45,547 nucleotides of DNA from NCBI GenBank assembly GCA_018268105.1, contig JAFDXG010000042.1:1-45547 (forward strand). The letters run 5' to 3'. A program made the translations under genes and the position numbers. This stretch comes from Bacteroidota bacterium (GTDB taxonomy: Bacteria; Bacteroidota; Bacteroidia; Chitinophagales; Chitinophagaceae). A model generated the notes under the pieces. That model was not told the origin of the DNA and ran no database searches. It saw only the letters and a list, made by a program, of their open reading frames with translations. Below, in pieces: positions 44,351 to 45,547 of the stretch (the first letter of the stretch is position 1; every line of letters begins with the position of its first letter).

Positions 44351-45547
44351 TTAAAATTTAACGCTCCAACCAATAGTAAACACAGAGGGGGTGGGATAAG
44401 TACCCGAATCAATGCCATCAAAACCCACTTCTACATTGGTTGATTTACTTTTAGACCATACATAAGGTCTGTCAGCAGTGAGGGTAAAGCGCATTTCAGG
44501 CACATTATTATGCTTCTCTATGGAGTATCCTAACTGGATATTTTGTATTCTGAAGAACTTTCCGTCTTCTAACCAAAACCTTGAAGCTTTTTGGTTCCAT
44601 GCCGTTCTGTATCCTTCAGATGAGGGGTAGCTGTTGGATGTTCCTTCGCCATGCCAGCGGCTTTTGGCTAATTGAGCGTCAATATTTCTTCCCTGGGTTC
44701 TGAACACTTCGGCCCGGTTACTGTTGAAGATGATATTACCGCCCTGCCCGTAAATGCGTACCGATAAATCAAATTTTTTATAGTTTAACCCTATGTTTCC
44801 GCCATAATAGTAGGTAGGAGCAGGGGAGCCTAAATATATCCTGTCATTAGCATCTATTATATTATCAGGTTTGCCATCAGGCCCGCTAACATCCCTGAAT
44901 TTAAAGTACCCCGGTTTTACCGTTCCTGCACCGGCTGCATTAGCTGCTGCTGCTGCGGGGTCTGCATCAACTTCAGCCTGGGTTTGATAAACGCCAATGA
45001 TATCGTATCCATAAAACACATCAAAAGGCTGCCCTACTGTCAATCGCTGCGGAAACTCAGCCAGTGGCCCCCTGGTTATAAACGCCTGCCCGAAAAGGTT
45101 GGTAACTTCATTATGAATGGTACTAAAATTAGCACCTACTGTATACCCGAAATCTTTAGCAATCTTTCCCCTCCAGGTGGCCGAAATTTCTATGCCTTTA
45201 TTTCGCATAGCCCCCACATTTTGATAACTCGTTTCGTTACCTACCTGGGGCAATACGGGAATAGCAAGGTTTTTAGTATTTTTTATAAAATAATCAGCAG
45301 TGATGCTTAATCTTCTGTCAAGCAATTCCAGGTCGGCTCCTAAATTCAACTCCTCATTAAATTCCCAGCTTAAGTTATCCTGGTAAGTAGAAAAATTAAA
45401 GCCATCTACTTTTGTGTCATTGAATACACTCCATACAGCATTGGCGCTTTGTGCTCTTGCTGTTGGCACATTGCCATTAGCCAAACGGCCCCAGCCTGCC
45501 CTGAATTTTAAATAATTAATAGCAGGCAGGTTTTTCATGAAATCTTC
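44351..45547 (-). CDS. susC: SusC/RagA-family TonB-linked outer membrane transporter (C-terminal part)
   Basis: About 399 codons are visible and the frame stays open past the window edge; the Met at 45536-45538 is internal (preceded by EDF). The sequence is the C-terminal barrel of a SusC protein: YLKFRAGWGRLANGN, LSWEFNEELNLGADLELLDR, LSITADYFIKNTKNL, DVFYGYDIIGVYQTQAEVDA, GYFKFRDVSGPDGKPDNIID and the final FTIGWSVKF. The gene is the transporter of the locus. Its plug domain and any anti-sigma/ECF-sigma regulator lie beyond the window. Confidence 0.93.
   Translation of the reverse strand, partial: EDFMKNLPAINYLKFRAGWGRLANGNVPTARAQSANAVWSVFNDTKVDGFNFSTYQDNLSWEFNEELNLGADLELLDRRLSITADYFIKNTKNLAIPVLPQVGNETSYQNVGAMRNKGIEISATWRGKIAKDFGYTVGANFSTIHNEVTNLFGQAFITRGPLAEFPQRLTVGQPFDVFYGYDIIGVYQTQAEVDADPAAAAANAAGAGTVKPGYFKFRDVSGPDGKPDNIIDANDRIYLGSPAPTYYYGGNIGLNYKKFDLSVRIYGQGGNIIFNSNRAEVFRTQGRNIDAQLAKSRWHGEGTSNSYPSSEGYRTAWNQKASRFWLEDGKFFRIQNIQLGYSIEKHNNVPEMRFTLTADRPYVWSKSKSTNVEVGFDGIDSGTYPTPSVFTIGWSVKF

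Overview
The window looks like a chromosomal segment of a Bacteroidota bacterium, most likely a member of the Chitinophagaceae. The evidence is a SusC/SusD pair, a TonB receptor coupled to a DUF4249 lipoprotein, a DUF5606 protein, Bacteroidota-type promoters (TTTG, about 19 bases, TAnnTTTG), frequent lipoproteins starting CKK, and moderate-to-low GC. Nothing was searched against a database; all names come from motifs and family recognition. No rRNA, tRNA, CRISPR array, insertion sequence or prophage was seen.

Layout. 1-6 kb is an accessory patch: the end of an acyl-CoA synthetase, an uncharacterised lipoprotein, a WapI-like immunity gene split by one in-frame TGA, the C-terminal scrap of an AAA/DUF4143 ATPase, a fused glucosylglycerol-phosphate synthase/phosphatase, and a helix-turn-helix antitoxin next to a PIN toxin destroyed by an internal deletion. 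6-12.6 kb is mostly housekeeping: obgE, a flavin/NAD(P)H reductase, a secreted amidohydrolase, DUF5606 plus M3 oligopeptidase, and an exported orphan. 13-18.6 kb holds a GH20 hexosaminidase and a TonB receptor/DUF4249 pair. 18.7-25.6 kb is a four-gene RND efflux operon led by its own TetR-type regulator. 25.7-34.7 kb carries an orphan response regulator, a GroES-like protein with a HerA/YjgR-like ATPase, recQ, a copper-type P-ATPase, tsaE and alanine dehydrogenase. 34.8-38.3 kb holds an OmpA-like lipoprotein and a large repetitive exported protein. 38.5 kb to the end is a polysaccharide utilization locus on the minus strand: SusC (cut by the window edge), SusD, a LamG surface lipoprotein, and two GH144-type glucanases.

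How the genes work together. The polysaccharide locus is the clearest multi-gene system. SusC/SusD would import oligosaccharides that the LamG lipoprotein and the lipidated GH144 enzyme bind and cut at the surface, and the second, periplasmic-type GH144 enzyme would process them further; the family points to beta-1,2-glucan as substrate. A strong hairpin separates the transport genes from the enzyme genes. The efflux operon encodes repressor, outer-membrane channel, adaptor and pump in order behind a consensus promoter. The most novel-looking small signals are a consensus promoter followed by a hairpin/T-run opposite the 3' end of recQ (candidate small RNA), a palindrome carrying back-to-back -7 elements between copA and tsaE, and the two decayed conflict or toxin-antitoxin loci. 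I did not find a wholly new multi-gene system that the sequence alone can prove.
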